Part shown: one piece after another, positions 11,305 through 22,968 of the stretch
How the letters are laid out: each line of letters begins with the position of its first letter
Numbering within the stretch: position 1 is the stretch's first letter
DNA from: Scalesia atractyloides
Lineage: Eukaryota; Streptophyta; Magnoliopsida; Asterales; Asteraceae
NCBI GenBank assembly: GCA_947069175.1
Contig: CAMTDV010000022.1
Span: 35,093,476-35,157,475 of the forward strand
Reading direction: 5' to 3'
Length of the DNA stretch: 64,000 nt
Notes under the pieces: generated by a model
Told to the model about the DNA's origin: nothing
The model's input: only the letters and a program-made list of their open reading frames with translations
The model's database searches: none
Position numbers and translations under genes: made by a program

Positions 11305-14006
11305 ATGGTGGAAGAAGCTTTCGATGCGGTGATGCTGGTTGAAGAAAAGTTTCACAATCAGGCTGGATATCTTTCAGATCCACCGGCTGAGTATTTCCAT
11401 GAGTTTCAGGCAATGATTGTGGGCTTAACAGTTGTCGGATTGCCTACGCTCTTCGTGCAAATCCCGTGATATACAGAGACTTGGTTCACTCGTTTTGGAA
11501 AAGAGCGCGGATACAGCCAAGAGGTGAAGATGGTAGACCCTTCATACGATCACAGATTCAGGGGAGGGAGATTGTAGTGAATGAGGCTTGTGTGAGGGAA
11601 GTGCGAGATACTTACGGTGATCCAACCACATATGTCAAAGAAAAGGTGTTGCCGGTACTGATGGAGATGGCCTACAAAGGTTCTTATCCACCATTCCTAA
11701 AGAAGATGTTCCCGGCATACTGGAGATTACTTATACACATGTTTATGCAATGTGTGTTGGAGAACAAAGGTGGACTGGATCAGCCTAATCAGGCATAGAA
11801 TTCTGCGATCGTTTCTTTTGTTATGGACTGGAAGTATAACTACTCTGGTTATATCTACGAAAATATGAGGAAAATATTAGAGCAGTCCAAGAAACAGATG
11901 TTTCTGTTATATCCATGGTTTATCCAACTGATTCTCGATGCTCGTTACCCAATTTAGCTAAGGATGCTACAGACGCGAATTTGCTGAATATGAAGCCAAT
12001 GGGGCCTACCAGTTTTGCAACTATGAAGAAGAACTGTTCTACTTCGAAGACGGTATCTGTAGGTAGGTTCCCCCTGAAGAAGTTTGGCAAGTTTTCTAAA
12101 GTTATAGGTCTGTATGCTCCACCACCTCCTCCTCCTCCGGCAAATGCGATTGTAGCCGAGGAACATGATATACCGGGTAAGGAAAAGAGATAGAAGTCGA
12201 TGATCTGGTTACAGATGATGAAGACGATGTTGGACAAGCCTTTCTGGATGATCTTGATGCATTCAATGCTACATTAACTCCTGTTCTTCTAGAGTTATCA
12301 TCTGAGAATCTAGCTGCTTTGATTGCTTAACTGAAGGACATTCAAGTGAAACAAGGTGATCCCCCACTTGACATTCCGTCTGTTGTTGCTACTACTGTTC
12401 AGCCTGATGAAGATGACGAAGACGAAGAAGATGAAGTTCCGTTGATCAAGAGACGCAGAACTGAGCCGAGCATTTCAACGAGTACATCTGAGGCTCCAGT
12501 TGCTGTTACAGTTGCTACTTCTGAGTTGATTACATCTACTGCTGTCGAGAGCACTACTGTTGAGGTGATTGTTACAGAATCGGTTGCTTGTACCTTGATG
12601 GCTGACACGCCTATTGTTTCTACACAGCCCACAGTTCCTGTCATTACGCAATCTACAGTTGTATCGATTCCTGCTGCCACAACGTTACATATGATGGAAT
12701 TTGGAGGCAGTTCATCGGGTGCAGGAGGTTCAGAAGCGGGTGGTAGTGGTGCTGGTCATTTGATGATATTGCTGATGATTATATACGCAGATATGAGAAG
12801 CGGGCATTTGAGTTTGGGGGTTTAGATAGTGATGACGATGATACTGAGGTAGATGTCGTAGAGTTAAAGAAACGGGTTGTTGTACTGGAAGAGGAGGCTA
12901 TTTTAAAGGATGCGCAGATTTCCTCCCTGCAGAATCGTTTGGATGTTCGAGATCAAACTATCGAACAGTTGCAAGGAGATGTGACGATGCTGATGACTAT
13001 TGTTTTTGATTTAAGGGGCAAGTTAGAGAACATGTTTGGCAGAGAGTTTAGCGATCCGACCGATGATCCTATAGAGGTTGAAACCCGTCATAGTGCGGCA
13101 CAGCAACCTATGACTGAAGAAACCGAAGAGCAGAGGTTGGCGGCCGAGCAATTAGGAGCCGAACGTCAAGCTGGTATTGATGATTACTTGAAGGATCCGC
13201 GCAAGAAGTTCATTGCGAGTCAGAAACACGCTATAGATCCGAGGAATAAGAAGCAGATGGTATTGATGAAGAATGTGAACGTGAATCCTCTGGATGAAAA
13301 CTTTCAGCTAAAAGATCCTACAAATTAATCAGATAGATATGTAATGGAGTTGGGGTCGAGCTATTACAGTAAGGTGGGTAACAAGTCTAAAGTGTTGAGT
13401 TGGATGTATGACCATATCAAGAACATGTGGATCATTGTACGCCAAGATGGAACAAGAGAATATTATTCGAAAGAGTCATAGTTTGAGACTCAGACGAAGA
13501 TCGCACTGACAGATCTGTTAAGAGCTTCGTACACTGACGACGATACGACAGAGCGTGGACCAGGTTGGAGGTTCTTTAAGAAACTTGAACGTGACGTTAG
13601 GACTGGTTTTAAGAGTATGAAGACTGCTGGGCCGTATCTAGAGCAGCCAAAGGAGTTCGTGATGTACACAGGTAAACGGTTCAAATCTGTGATGTGGCCT
13701 CCTACGGATAAAGAGTTGGTGATTCCAGTTGCTCCTACCTTTCCAAGAGGAATTTTGAAGAACTTTAACTTCTGGTTATACGATCCAAAGGTCGGAAGTG
13801 TTGCGATAGTGATGAAAGAGAAGGCTTTCAGGGTGAATGATGTTGTGGATCTGGTCAGCTTCCATGATGAAGATTTACAAGTTTTAGCTTCTCATCAAAT
13901 ACGTACTGCTGAGCTATATGAGGCGTGTGCCAAAGATTGGACAGCTGCAGTTGCTGGAATTATTGCTGGACATTTGGGAGTGGATGCGGCGCCGAAGGAT
14001 AAATGA
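11305..14006 (+). pseudogene. Copia-1 ORF2: extra 3' protein of unknown function
   Basis: Start ATG 11305 (MVEEAFDAVM). After correcting a frameshift near 11440 and a stop at 11798, an N-terminal globular domain (11305 to about 12090) can be followed. Its landmarks are RIAYALRANPVIYRDLVHSFW, FPAYWRLLIHMFMQC, YNYSGYIYENM and YPWFIQLI. Then come a run of seven prolines (about 12120), an acidic tract followed by KRRR (about 12405-12460, possible nuclear signal), a Ser/Thr/Val-rich linker, a coiled coil (about 12860-13040) and a C-terminal domain (13330-14006). The protein would have been about 900 residues. I recognise the N-terminal domain from Asteraceae Copia proteins of unknown function. It occupies the env-like position, but I see no signal peptide or membrane helix. 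Confidence 0.75.
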
Positions 14007-14014
14007 AGAAACCT

Positions 14015-14024
14015 AGGGGGAGAT
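14015..14024 (+). other. Terminal polypurine tract of Copia-1
   Basis: AGGGGGAGAT lies directly before the 3' LTR; it is the plus-strand priming site. Confidence 0.9.
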
Positions 14025-14327
14025 TGTTGGGATTGGAGCTTAAAGGTTTATTCATTTATATTGTATTTTGGGCTTTTAGGTTAGTTTGGGCTTCCTAGAG
14101 CTAAGTGGGCCTAGGGTTGTATATTTGGGCTTTGTCATGTCTATAAATAGAGGTGTTAGGTCATTTGCTTGGGGTTATAGAGTTGATCACAAAAGCTTGT
14201 ATCTGACATCCTCTGGTGTATGCAAGTTATTATATTCAAGTTATTCAAGCTGTTCTTCATCCTGATCATAATTTCTGCAATTGATTAGGATAGCGATACC
14301 TGTTTGATCTGTTTTACGGGACTTACA
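14025..14327 (+). repeat. Copia-1 3' LTR
   Basis: This LTR is 303 bp, the same length as the 5' LTR, with about nine substitutions by eye and no indels. TATAAATA is at 14142-14149. Confidence 0.96.
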
Positions 14328-14332
14328 TGACT
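14328..14332. repeat. Right target-site duplication of Copia-1 (TGACT)
   Basis: Matches 1530-1534. The GypA-1 gag frame resumes on either side. Confidence 0.93.
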
Positions 14333-14919
14333 GTATCTTGAACTAGGTCAGGGAAGCCATCAACGTATTTCTCAATTACCTTATCCAAAGGCATGATCAC
14401 GGTGGGACATAGCAGGCTCAACTCCTTGTATCGATCTGTGTAGGCACGATGTTCTCCACTCTCTTTATTAAGATCGTGGAATTTATTCTCGAGTGCCCTT
14501 TATTCATTGCATGGGAAGAACTCTTTCATCATTAGAGTTCTAAGCTCTTCCCATGTTTGTGCCATTGCTATGACTACACCACTATCTCTCATAATTCCGT
14601 TCACCACGTGAGTGCTCTCTTTTGGAAAACACTCAAAGCGAACTCTACCTTGCATTCATTAGGACACTAAACGTGGCGGAAAGTGCTCTCGATGCTCTCA
14701 AACCATTGTAGGAGCAAGTAGCTCCCCAGACCCATTGAACTTGAGTGGTTTAGCCGAATTGAATTGTTTGTAGTTACAAGGAGTTGGTGCATTGTTGTTG
14801 TTATTGTTATTGTTGGCTTGATTTAGTTGGGTCACAAGGTTTGGTAGTATCGCAGCCATTTGTAGAGCGATCATAGCCGCCATTTGGGCGTCTTAGGTGG
14901 CGTTGCGACGAGGAGGCAT
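14333..14919 (-). pseudogene. gag: GypA-1 gag, first fragment (capsid domain)
   Basis: On the minus strand, ATG 14919 starts MPPRRNAT. It continues with QMAAMIALQMAAILPNLVTQ, an Asn run and PLKFNGSG, then retrotransposon-gag (PF03732-type) signatures: WFESIESTFRH, FQKRALTWWNG, MAQTWEEL, RALENKFHDL and YKELSLLCP. It ends at DLVQDTV where Copia-1 inserted. Stops (for example within MPPRRNAT-DAQ) and frameshifts disable it. The protein forms the nucleocapsid shell of the element. The start is supported by the family's usual MPPRR opening. Copia-2 inserted 12 bp upstream of this ATG. Confidence 0.88.
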
Positions 14920-14930
14920 TCTAAAAGAGA

Positions 14931-14935
14931 GGAAA
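14931..14935. repeat. Left target-site duplication of Copia-2 (GGAAA)
   Basis: GGAAA directly precedes the Copia-2 5' LTR and recurs at 30047-30051 after the 3' LTR. Confidence 0.88.
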
Positions 14936-15135
14936 TGTTGGTGCATAATGTCTATCGCCTAGGTCTAGGATATGTTAGTTGTGCAAATAGGGCTTAGAAT
15001 GTCATTTTTATATGTTTATATATGGCTCGTACGAGTGAGCTTATGTGACTCATACGAGTGATATCTTGTCACTCGTACGAGCAACCACTCGCCAACAACA
15101 TCGCACGAACAACCACTCGCACGAGCCAACAACCA
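14936..15135 (+). repeat. Copia-2 5' LTR, truncated after 200 bp
   Basis: It matches the start of the 3' LTR at 29624 (TGTTGGTGCATAATGTC) until CCAACAACCA, then diverges. The remaining half, including the TATA box, and the PBS are missing, so this copy cannot be transcribed from its own promoter. It contains CTCGTACGAG at 15026-15035 and 15072-15081. Confidence 0.88.
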
Positions 15136-15638
15136 TTGAAGATTTTCTATATCTACTCTATTTCATACATATTTCAGATCTAGACGAATTCATGGACAAA
15201 TCAGACTAGGATTTTAGTATCATACGTTAAAATCAACATTAACAAATCCTTGAAACTTACAGATCTAAAATCAAGCTAAATCATGATGAAAATTACAGAA
15301 ATCACCTGTTTGGTGACCTGAGCTAACCCGTACGAGCAGAGGGACAGCTCGTACGAACAACCATCCGTACGAATTAGCCACTCGTACGACCAAGCAAAAC
15401 AATTTTTCTTAAAATACTCAAGTTTCAAAACAGTCATTCATACGAGTAAGTGATTCACACGAAGAGCCACTCGCACGAGTAACTTTTTCACTCGCACGAA
15501 TACCTGATTCGCATGAGTATATGTTCACTCGCACGAAGGACATTTCCAAGAGTTTTTCTTACATTTCGTATCTAATCAGCATTGTCAAAGTCTGTGTTTC
15601 TAAAAATTTCAGTTTTAGTGGAAGAAGAATTTTACAAC
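15136..15638 (+). promoter_or_regulatory. Copia-2 leader with CTCGTACGAG-type palindromes
   Basis: This is noncoding sequence before gag. Variants of the 10-bp palindrome CTCGTACGAG (CTCGCACGAG, TTCGTACGAA and similar) are scattered at about 15330-15540. A T-rich stretch ending TTTCAG (about 15600-15611) just before gag is splice-acceptor-like. Confidence 0.65.
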
Positions 15639-18600
15639 ATGTTTGCTGCTTCAGCTGTTACGACTACCGCAACACAGAACATGAATCTAGAAAACAAAAT
15701 GGGAACCATGATGAAACCTCCAAAGCTCATGAACTTAGAAGATTATGATAGTTGGAGTGAAAGATTCATAAATTGGGTACAAGCTAATCATTTACGTGTT
15801 GGTTTGCCACGAGTCGAAGTACACAACACCTACTGGTGAGAATGGTCTTGAGAAGACACTGGCTACGCTAACGGATATCAAGAGAGAAAAGTTTCTCAAC
15901 AAAAAGAAGATGATGAATATACTGCAACAGGAAGTGAAAGAAGATATCTTGGCACTTCTTCAACACGATGATGACGCTCAGTCTCTGTGGAATGCTTTAA
16001 GACTTAAATTTCAGGGAAGTTCTCAACATCGAAATGGAACTAAAGCGCTGCTAAGCAAGGAGTTCGATATTTTCACTCTGATGAAAGGTGAGACAGTGAA
16101 GCAGTTGATCGAACGATATTGCCATTTGGTGGTTCAGATGAATCGAATGGAGATTTTTAAAATCAATGAAGAACTGGTTGATAAACTGGCTGATTCTTTA
16201 CAAGAAAAAGAGTGGACGATCAATCTAACTATTCTGTAAAACGGCACGGAATACAGTAACTTCACTTTGCCAAGATTTATTGAAAGATTAGAAGGTCACA
16301 AGCTAGAAATGCAGAAAATGGCAAAGAACAAAGGCGCTCACATGCAACAAGACCTGAACCTATACTACAAAAGTAGTTATGCTGGTAACATACAAAGTCC
16401 CAAGGTTCAAACCGCCTTGAGCGCCAACAATGCTAAAAGTCCACCATCAAACTAGTCTAGTGGGTTTCAGTCATTTTCATCATGCAACCCTATTTCTCCT
16501 CAAGCTCCTCAATCTTCACAAAGCTCAAGTAATCCTCAGAACAGTCAAAACAATCCACATAATGCAAACCAACGAATTCTTCAATGCAACATTGTTGTAA
16601 ATCTTGAAAACACACAAGATTTCAATGAACACACGGCCAAAAAACACAAGGCTTTGCTTGCATCAGTTCTCGAATCATACGAAAGTCTGGTAGCGGGAAG
16701 GATTGGGAATCCTAAAGTGACCAAAGAAGATTATGATCAATAGTTTGTAGAGCTCAACGCTTTGGAAATCACGGGAAGAGATAGTCTGGGAGGTCTTGAT
16801 GGAAAACTCGGTTTTGATAAGGCTAAAGTTACATACTTCAAGTGTAGAGAAAAGGGACATTTCAAGAGAGAGTGCCCAAATAGAGAAGTCAAAGGAAATC
16901 AGATTCCATTTGCAGATGACTACTACAAAAGAGCCATCTATCATCGAACCCAACCTCAGACAAGGCTAGTGCAGATTGAAGATGGTTCATCCAACTCAAA
17001 GGATAAGGCTTTGGTTGTTACCCAAGAAGATGAAGGGTTCGACTGGAACAAATACATTACAAAGAATGAAAGCCTCGCACTGGTAGCTGAGATATTTAAA
17101 GAACCAGAACAGGAAGAAGAAGAATTTGCTGAGGCATCCTTTGACGAAGCACCTGAAGAATATTACAACACGTCTTCAGAGGAAGAAGAACTTTTAAATA
17201 GTGCATTTAAACATCTTTTTCCTAATGACATTCTTAAAACTATTGCAGGTTATTTCGACTTAAGCTATCAAACATCTTGTGAAGAAGAGAAAAGTCTAAA
17301 ATAGAGGAGATGATCGATGTGACCAAAGAGTTCACTTTGGAGAATCTTACTGACATAGCCGACAAAGCTCTAACGGCTAACGTGAATAAGATAGTTACTG
17401 AGGAAGCTCAGGAAGCTAGAGTCAAATTGGTAAATGTGTCAGTAAATGAGTCAGTAAAAGAAACACCTTACATGAAGTGCAAAGAGACATGCATAGAGTG
17501 TGTCGAAAAAGAAACCAGATACACAAAGCTGAAATGTCATACAGATAATTTTTCATGTGATTATATTTCAATAAAAGAAGCATATGACAAATTAAGTAAA
17601 ACAACCAAACAATCTGAACATGTTATCAGAGAAAATGACAAGACACTTTCGATGCTCAAGGCAACTATAATGGACAAACAAATGGCGATCAATAATCATT
17701 TAACTACAATTGCCAAGCTAAAAGTGAACTTGAAAAAATAAAAATCAAAACACAATGGGTTAACAAGTTGTTAATCAGTTATTCTACAAGTTCGTACGAT
17801 ATTGATCACATTATTCGAAAAATTGAAAGCAAGGAAGACAATAAAATTGATGAACACAATGGTGTAAGTTACGATCATGTTCCACCGACCTTATGGAATA
17901 GCTAGCAAGAAAGAAACCATTGGGGGTGGAAAAAGCGCTCAATTTAAAATTCAAAACTGAAAAGAAAAACGAGCTGCCTGCGAATATTGATGTAACGTAC
18001 ACCAAAACAGAAAGTGATTGTGAATCTGAAGTGTTAAAAACTGGGGTCGAAAAGGTTTTGGAATATGAGTCTGACAAATCTGAATTGGATATCAGAAAAT
18101 AGTTTAAATAATGATCCAAATGTAGTCGTGTACAAAATAACGAATCTGATAAACTATATTCCGATGAGGATTTCCCTATTCAGAATGTTAATCTTGATCG
18201 AGTTGATAAGTTGTTCAAGCTAGTTGAAGTCAGTCATTCTGATTTAGAAAAATGAGATGCATCATTTTATTCTAAATCAAAATGTGTCCACAAAATCCAC
18301 CATCAGAAGGACAGGGACTATCCTGAAAACAGGAGAGCAGGTTTGGGTTTTCAAAAGCAAAGAAAGAAAAACAACTTTCAAAAATTAAACTTTGCAAAGA
18401 AAATTGATTTTGTTTATGGGACAACCATTGAAAAAGAAAAAGAGAGCATTGGTAAACAATCTAATGCTGAATTTACAAAGGAAAAGGAGAGTAGAAAACA
18501 AGATTTGGATTCCTCTATTAGAAATGACAGCAGGACGTGCTAAAAATGTAACAACGTCGGGCATATTGCACGACAATGTTCTCAAAGAAATCCAAAACCT

Positions 18601-18960
18601 GTTTACAACTCAAGCAGACTATAGAAGACGTGAAGCAAAAAAGCACCCAAGTTTGTACCAAAACAAATTCTGAAAAGAAATAATGAATCCAATAAAAATG
18701 TGACATCAAAAATTCAACATAATTCAAAATTTGAGATTAGTGAAACTTCTACCAAGAATCGTCAAAAGGATTCAAAATTTGATTCCAAAAAGGCAATTCT
18801 GAAAACAAAAACTTGGGTAGCAAAAGTCAAACCATCTTCAGTAGAAATGAAAACACCTATTCCACCTAAAACAAAAGTCAAACAAAATTTCAAGATCAAA
18901 GTTCCAAACTTTGATATTCCAAACCCACCCAAGACCAATCAGGCTTTGGTTTCTCTGTTT
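15639..18960 (+). pseudogene. gag: Copia-2 gag: capsid domain, two CCHC knuckles, coiled-coil linker
   Basis: Start ATG 15639 (MFAASAVTTT). The capsid domain, with PPKLMNLEDYDSWSERF, continues in another frame with TLTDIKREKFLNKKK, AQSLWNALRLKFQGS and FTLMKGETVKQLIERY (to about 16330). The first knuckle near 16835-16875 reads YFKCREKGHFKREC; its first Cys is changed to Tyr. An acidic region, a coiled coil (about 17570-17741) and Lys/Ser-rich stretches follow. A second CCHC (C-x-KCNNVGHIARQC, about 18537-18578) has a stop inside. Stops at 16239, 16455, 16743, 17304 and elsewhere break the frame. The second knuckle lies about 1.7 kb from the first, an unusual layout shared with Copia-1. Confidence 0.85.
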
Positions 18961-20793
18961 AAATAGTTTTTCCACAAGTGTGTGCAGGGGATCCCGAGGT
19001 CAACCATATCAAAGTGGATTATGGATAGTGGAGCTTCCTGACACATGACAGGGATGGTTGCATTGTTATATGACATAAAAGCTATCCGGGGAGGATACGT
19101 TGGGTTGCTAGGACACTCGGTGGAAGAATAGTGGGTGAAGGTATTCTCACAAACGGAGTGGTATCTTTCGACAAGGTGAACTACATGCTGAGCTTGAGAA
19201 CAACCTACTGATTATCTCGCAAATCAGTGAAAAGAAATTCACAACCCACTTCAATGATAAGGAATGCTTAATTCTCAAACCGGGATTCAAAATTCCTAAA
19301 GACTGGATCCTCATGCGCACTCCACAACAAAATGATCTTTATGTCTTAAACATGAGCGTCGCATCTACTACGTTAAAGAAGGTTCAATGCTTTGTTTCTA
19401 AAGCTACAGAGAAAGAGTCAATCTTATGGCATCGAAAGATGGGGCACATTCACCTGCAAAAGATGAATTATTTGGTGCATAACGACCTAGTGGAAGGTGT
19501 TAATTTGAAGAATTTTCATTTATCTGATGATTGTCTGAGCTGTAAAAAGAGGAAGCAGCATAAGAAATCACACCTGAGAAGCTACTTAACTCTATTAAGC
19601 TACCACTAGAAAGGCTTCATATGGATCTCTTTGGGCTAGTGAATGTGAAAAGTATCTATGGGGATTTATATTGCATGGTCGTGACAGATGATTATTCAAG
19701 ATTCTCATGGGTTTTCTTCATGGAGAGTAAATATGAAACGTTTGAAAGTATTATGATCACTTGCCAATCAAGAGAATCCGCAATGATAATGGTACTGAGT
19801 TCAAGATCAAGAGAATGCCCGAATTCTGCAACAATAAGGGTATTCTTGACGAATTCAGTGCTCCTTATACTCCTCAACAAAATGGAGTAGCTGAACGTAA
19901 GAATCGCACACTAATCTAGACTGCCAGAACAATGCTCGCTGATTCAAAACTTCCAATTAGTTTCTGGAGCGAAGCAGTCGCATCTGCGTGTTACACCCTT
20001 AACCGTGTTTTGAGAGTCAGGCCTTTCAACAAGACATGTTTTGAGCTACTAAACCATCGAAAGCCGAACCTAGCGCTTTTGGAACCTTTTGGATCGTCGT
20101 GTACTGTTCTAGACCCGGGCGGTAAATTTGGGGCCAAATCATTGGAAGGATTTTTCATCGGTTATGCTAGTCCACAAAAGCGAGTCTTCTTGATGAGTCT
20201 TAACCAGGTTATTCTTGATTGTCAAATATACAACGCCTACGCAGAAACCTGATGATTTGTGGCTGTTCAATTACGATGGGTTATAGAATTCATTTGACCT
20301 ACCTGAAGTACCTTCATAAGAAGAACTGGTTATGCTTTTTCAGCAACATCAAATCTCTAATCAAGAGCAAGTTTCAAGACCGTTGGTGATTTCCCCATCA
20401 CTGCCTGTCTCTAACTCTTCTGAAGTAGGTCGGAGCAATACTCTGCAGGAATATGTATCTGTACCAGTCTTGAATATTGCCGATTCATCTGCCCATCAAC
20501 CAATTGATGCCGACTCTGATCGTAAACCTACTTTTGACATTGGAGGAACTAGTTCCGATGAAGGATCCGAGCAAATTCAAAGCTTTCCGAATAATCAAGC
20601 TGATGAATCCAATGTTAGAGATGAAGCTACATCCTCTAAACCGGTTGCTGATGAAGTAGTCATGAATTTGAAAAGTCAAGTAGACGTTCCGAGTGAAGTG
20701 ATTCCAAGGACACTATCTTACCATCCGTCAGAGAATATTATTGGCAACTTACAAACCGGAGTGAAAACTCGAAATCAGATCAATAAGGATCAG
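18961..20793 (+). pseudogene. pol: Copia-2 pol, first part: protease and integrase
   Basis: The protease active site is at about 19021-19050 (SKWIMDSGAS, then a stop in place of Arg, then HMTG). The HHCC finger is at 19425-19575 (WHRKMGHIHLQKMNYL...CLSCKKRKQH). The integrase core at 19615-19960 has TDDYSRFSWVFF, a frameshifted DNGTEF-type block near 19790, and PQQNGVAERKNRTL with the catalytic Glu. A post-integrase segment includes FWSEAVASACYTLNRVL. The linker to RT contains YHPSENIIGNLQTGVKTRNQ (about 20718-20780), the conserved block just before RT; the GypA LTR piece starts right after it. All RT fingers and palm, including YVDD, are missing. Confidence 0.9.
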
Positions 20794-21040
20794 TTTGAAA
20801 ATCCTTTTGTTTATATAAACAATGTATATTGTTTTGAAATCTTGAAAATAATTATAGGCACATATGAATCACCCTAAAATATTTAGAAAATGTGAAAAGG
20901 GGAACTACATATTCACTTTGAAAATCATTTTGTATATATAAACCATGTATATTGTTTTGAAATCTTGAAAATAATTATAGGCACATATGAATCACCCCAA
21001 AACATTTAGAAAATGTAAAAGTGGGGAACTATGTACTCAC
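20794..21040. repeat. Tandem duplication of about 123 bp in the GypA LTR
   Basis: Two nearly identical copies begin TTTGAAAATC and end just before ACTCACTTGGG. Comparable doubling occurs at 15-200 and in the LTR at 31740-31960, while the LTRs at 34041, 40809 and 44136 have a single block. Confidence 0.8.
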
Positions 21041-22968
21041 TTGGGATTACGAAAGTGTTCTTGATCAACGGAATAAACAAAGCTTAAACGTGTCATATTG
21101 TGTCAGAAAATATGTTAGCCTGTCGGGACTACAAACGGGAGATCGGATAGAATGAAGTCTTATAAACCAAACGAGTGTTGGAACTCATGTGATATGGTTT
21201 AACAAACTTAACATTCTGATTTGGAAAGGATCCTAAGTGCTTTTGAACCATTATGACTCGTAAGGTAGTTTATGCTACTTTAACTGGTCATTAGCGTAAA
21301 CGCGTGATCGGATGGTTAAACATGTCCTATGATAAGTCTTAAATGCCCAAACATGTTTGGAAATGTTATAACATAGTTTATATGTCAAAAATTTGTTTAC
21401 ATGTGTTAAAATGGATTTATGCGCAAAAGGGCATTTTGGTCATCATTTTTTAAGAACATAGTAGTAACTTATCAAAACACTAACCAAAAAATGTGACCAT
21501 AAGGTATAACCTCAGTAGGTTATTACCTGTGTAACTATGGTCACAAATATGTGTTTGGTAGGATCCTAAGATCTACCAAATGGGTCGGATTCGAAAGTCA
21601 AAGCGGTGGTAAAGACTGCTCGACTTACGACCCTAAATAAGCACTAAACTAGAAGTGACGAGTTAGCCATGTCAAAATATGTCTAACTAAGTTTATAAAA
21701 CTGGTTTGTTATCAAAATTTGGTGTTTTGATACCCGAAAATAGTTTCGTTGTAAAATGCACATCATGCGCATTTTTTACCGAAACTTTAACTCGTCACTT
21801 CGACTAGTAGACGTGGTCATCAGAAGGTGAAATCGCTAGGGATTATAATAATTGTGATTATGATCACGTTGCAAAGTTCAGTTGAACTTTGACTTGACTA
21901 AATATGGTCAGAGCCAAAAGTCAATCAGGAAGCCAAATTGTTCGACTTTTAGCTCAAAATAGCTAAAAAAATTAAAGAACTAGGAAGAGTACTTACTCGT
22001 GTTGAAGAACACTTTCGGAACTCAAGGTAGGAGGCTTCCAAACATTGGAAACAAGCTCCAAGAAGGATAGAAAGAAGAACTTCACACTTTGCTTTGAAGT
22101 GTTTTGAAGTGGTGTGAAAAAAAATGGAAGAATCATGGGGTATTTATAGTATTTTAGGATTAAGGAGGTGATGACAATTGTCCTCAAGTGTGGATTAGTG
22201 TCCTAACATGTGTCAACACCAAATTAAGTGTGACAAAATGAGTGCTAGGTGTCAGAAATTGGAGATAGATGGCAACTTGGTGAAGAAGCAAAAATCTTTA
22301 TTATTTTTTTGACATTTTTGTCCCTTGGACTTGTATTTTCACTTGTTTGCCATTTTAATACCCTTTAACCTAATATTTAGGTTATATAAAGGTGTTAAGA
22401 CATGTGTAAATTGGATTATGCCCGAAAATGTCGTGGATGTTGGTTCGTTCGGTTTTATCGTTACGCATTTCGCAAAAATGCGTAAAACGCTTTAACGAAC
22501 ACGAAAATGATCGAATTGTGTAACGATTGACATTTTTGCATTCTCATCAATAAAATACAAGATTTTATTGAATAAAAAAATACTTGGATTGATACACATG
22601 GTTTGTATGTTGAATACGGGCCAACAGACTTTCGCAGTTTGACGAAAATAGTCCCTGGACTTGTATAAGCGTGTTTTTTTCATATCTAACCCTTCAAAAG
22701 TTATATCTAAGTTATGTAAAGGGTATTTAGGGTATGTATAGCTTATTTCCTTTTTTTCGGAGTGTATGTCGCATTAAACTGACTGCGTTTGAGTGTCAGT
22801 TAACGAATTACTTCCACAAAAAAATTTGAGGGTTCGAAATCGTGCAAGAAATTGAAATTGTGCAAATGTCTTGGATAATTATACAAATTTCAGAAATAAA
22901 ACATAGGGTTTCATTGTCTACGAAATTTTATGTAATTGTACAATGATTGAAAAGGCACAAATGTCACA
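20794..22968 (-). repeat. Truncated GypA LTR inside Copia-2 pol
   Basis: It matches the second two thirds of the GypA LTR (compare 35035-37071) and ends AAATGTCACA at 22968. The TGTAACACC end is missing, so sequence has been lost together with the Copia RT core. At 20794-20916 and 20917-21040 a block of about 123 bp is tandemly duplicated. Minus-strand orientation is relative to GypA transcription. Confidence 0.85.

Larger units (their letters stand above)
1535..14327 (+). mobile_element. Copia-1: full-length Ty1/copia element with extra ORF2
   Basis: The element is 12.8 kb with 303-bp LTRs, a 5-bp target duplication, an initiator-Met tRNA PBS and a terminal PPT. Its order is LTR, leader, gag, PR-IN-RT-RH, PPT-like tract, spacer, ORF2, PPT, LTR. 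The order PR-IN-RT-RH (integrase before reverse transcriptase) defines Copia. About nine mismatches separate the two LTRs by eye (about 3%), so the insertion is young to moderate in age. Frameshifts, stops and loss of the N-terminal half of RT make it non-autonomous. It sits inside the GypA-1 gag. Confidence 0.95.

Noticed and set aside
11305..14006. Retroviral-type envelope gene, because of its position 3' of pol
   Set aside because: No signal peptide, cleavage site or transmembrane helix is visible, and the protein is dominated by charged, proline-rich and coiled-coil segments.
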